Shown here in pieces: positions 5,195-5,912 of a stretch of 5,912 bases of DNA. The stretch lies in NCBI GenBank assembly GCA_937900435.1, contig CALCEG010000098.1, positions 1 through 5,912 on the forward strand, written 5' to 3'. The translations under genes and the position numbers were made by a program. The stretch is from an uncultured Alphaproteobacteria bacterium. GTDB lineage: Bacteria > Pseudomonadota > Alphaproteobacteria > Rs-D84. Every line of letters starts with the position of its first letter. The first letter of the stretch is position 1. The notes beneath the pieces were generated by a model that made no database searches, was not told the origin of the DNA, and was given only the letters and a program-made list of their open reading frames with translations.

Positions 5195-5223
5195 TTAATA
5201 GCAAGTTTTTATTAAAATGTCAT
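5195..5223 (-). promoter_or_regulatory. Possible internal promoter of htpX
   Basis: On the minus strand ATGACA (5218-5223, in the last codons of the Smr gene) is followed after 17 nt by TATTAA (5195-5200). A start near 5188 would leave a leader of only about 4 nt, which fits the missing ribosome site. The surrounding sequence is so AT-rich that the match could be chance. Confidence 0.3.
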
Positions 5224-5592
5224 TTTATTTTTATTAAATTTTACACTAAAGCTACCATTATTAATCGGCGCAACAGAATTTATATACGGGGTCAACAGAC
5301 TTTCCTTGGCCCATTGCATAAACTTTACCCGTAAAATCCCACTGGCCCCTGTGATAATTGTTGCATTACGAACCCCAGATTGCGCCAGTTTCATAATTTC
5401 CCCCCACGCCTGTTCTTCGGTTAAATGATGCAAATCAAGTTTTATATGCGTTGGTTTTTCTTCATCCATCACAGGCATTCGCGTATTCAGGTGTAAATTT
5501 GCGCGTACACCACGCCGAACCGCGACATTATCGGGGAAAAATTCATCTGATATCATATTTTCAATGTCTTGGTCCGTCAGTTTCTTCATCAT
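5212..5592 (-). CDS. Small Smr-domain protein
   Basis: This 126-residue protein has a charged N-terminal third and a C-terminal Smr domain. The LDLHHLT motif at 52-58 (D53, H55, T58) starts the domain, followed by EEQAW (59-63), the IITGASG strand-loop at 79-85, a helix ending in WAKESLL, and a final NNGSFSVKF strand (111-119). Smr domains act as endonucleases on branched DNA in MutS2 or cleave mRNA on collided ribosomes in SmrB and related proteins. The canonical TGxG loop is replaced by TGASG, and the usual G after LDLH is H, so nuclease activity is uncertain. It starts directly at the prmC stop (TAA ATG ATG, no gap) with AAAGGTG just upstream inside prmC, so translation is probably coupled. 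The second ATG, one codon later, is an equal alternative start. Confidence 0.82.
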   Translation of the reverse strand: MMKKLTDQDIENMISDEFFPDNVAVRRGVRANLHLNTRMPVMDEEKPTHIKLDLHHLTEEQAWGEIMKLAQSGVRNATIITGASGILRVKFMQWAKESLLTPYINSVAPINNGSFSVKFNKNKMTF

Positions 5593-5912
5593 TTACACCT
5601 TTGCAAAAACCAAAACACGTTCAACACCACCTAAATCACGTTCTGCACGCAAAAAACACCAACCATTATCGACAAATATTTGTGAAACAGACGCGGTTTG
5701 CCCCTGCCCTATTTCAAGATATATTTTTCCGCCGTCTGTCAACCAACTTTTCGCATTTCTGGCAATTTCTTTATCAAACATAACTCTCTGGGCACCTGTA
5801 AATAAAGTATTAGCCAGATTATTGATTTTACTAATAGAAACTTTTGTATTAATCTCATCATTTACATAGAACATTGGTTGGTATACATAAATAGTATAAG
5901 AACCATAATCGT
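5593..5912 (-). CDS. prmC: PrmC/HemK-like release-factor glutamine methyltransferase, C-terminal part (cut by window edge)
   Basis: The minus-strand frame is open from the window edge to the stop at 5593-5595, giving 105 complete codons; the internal ATG at 5872 is not the true start. The end is typical of PrmC: an L-x-x-GG-x-I-Y-L-E-I-G-x-x-Q block (TDGGKIYLEIGQGQ), then a helix and the RDLGGVERVLVFAK ending. PrmC methylates the glutamine of the GGQ motif in release factors RF1 and RF2. The catalytic NPPY motif should lie about 60 residues before EIG; that place reads VYQPMFYV, so the motif is not recognisable, and the usual EP-x-x-AL block is also absent. The SAM-binding first half lies outside the window. 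The assignment rests on the C-terminal 60 residues and on position before a translation-coupled gene. Another class of methyltransferase is possible. Confidence 0.7.
   Translation of the reverse strand, partial: DYGSYTIYVYQPMFYVNDEINTKVSISKINNLANTLFTGAQRVMFDKEIARNAKSWLTDGGKIYLEIGQGQTASVSQIFVDNGWCFLRAERDLGGVERVLVFAKV

Noticed and set aside
1..5912. CRISPR array, insertion sequence, toxin-antitoxin or phage genes
   Set aside because: No regularly spaced repeats, no terminal inverted repeats with a transposase, and every long frame is accounted for by housekeeping genes or the EF-hand protein.

Overview
The window reads as a piece of an AT-rich proteobacterial chromosome, most likely from an uncultured, probably host-associated alphaproteobacterium. 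The S4 protein (no zinc cysteines, GENLIGLLERRLDAVVYRAK-like core) and the short, tightly packed housekeeping genes suggest this; the lineage is inference. Both edges cut through genes. There is no sign of a CRISPR array, an insertion sequence or a defence locus.

Layout. Positions 1-500 (minus) hold the first 166 codons of a TatD-family hydrolase. Its GC content jumps from about 35% to about 55% part-way through, so it is either a recombinant gene or an assembly chimera. It has a consensus promoter placed so that the mRNA would begin at the ATG. Positions 570-1061 (minus) encode a small unrecognised membrane protein with a Lys-rich N-terminus, a Cys/His cluster, one membrane helix, one canonical EF-hand loop and a Pro/Ala tail. 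It ends in a clear terminator. It is divergent from lemA (1174-1713, plus), and the two predicted promoters share the same -35 bases. lemA overlaps a PHP-family histidinol-phosphatase-like gene (1713-2570). rpsD (2689-3321) follows, with its own promoter in the end of the PHP gene and a leader of about 108 nt.

The convergent middle (3322-3502) is packed with hairpins: a terminator after rpsD, a terminator after the minus-strand tRNA, and a tRNA T-arm-like hairpin between them. From 3503 on everything is minus strand: tRNA-Arg(ACG), thymidine kinase (tdk), the M48 protease HtpX, a small Smr-domain protein and the C-terminal part of a PrmC-like methyltransferase. The four proteins probably form an operon read prmC > smr > htpX > tdk, with the tRNA behind it under its own promoter.

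Functions are mixed: translation (S4, tRNA-Arg, PrmC), membrane quality control (HtpX, with LemA 2.5 kb away), nucleotide salvage (Tdk) and nucleic-acid nucleases (TatD, Smr). The items most worth a second look are the Cys-rich EF-hand protein with its promoter shared with lemA, the composition break in tatD, the leaderless tatD start, the rpsD leader and the degenerate catalytic motif in the PrmC-like gene.
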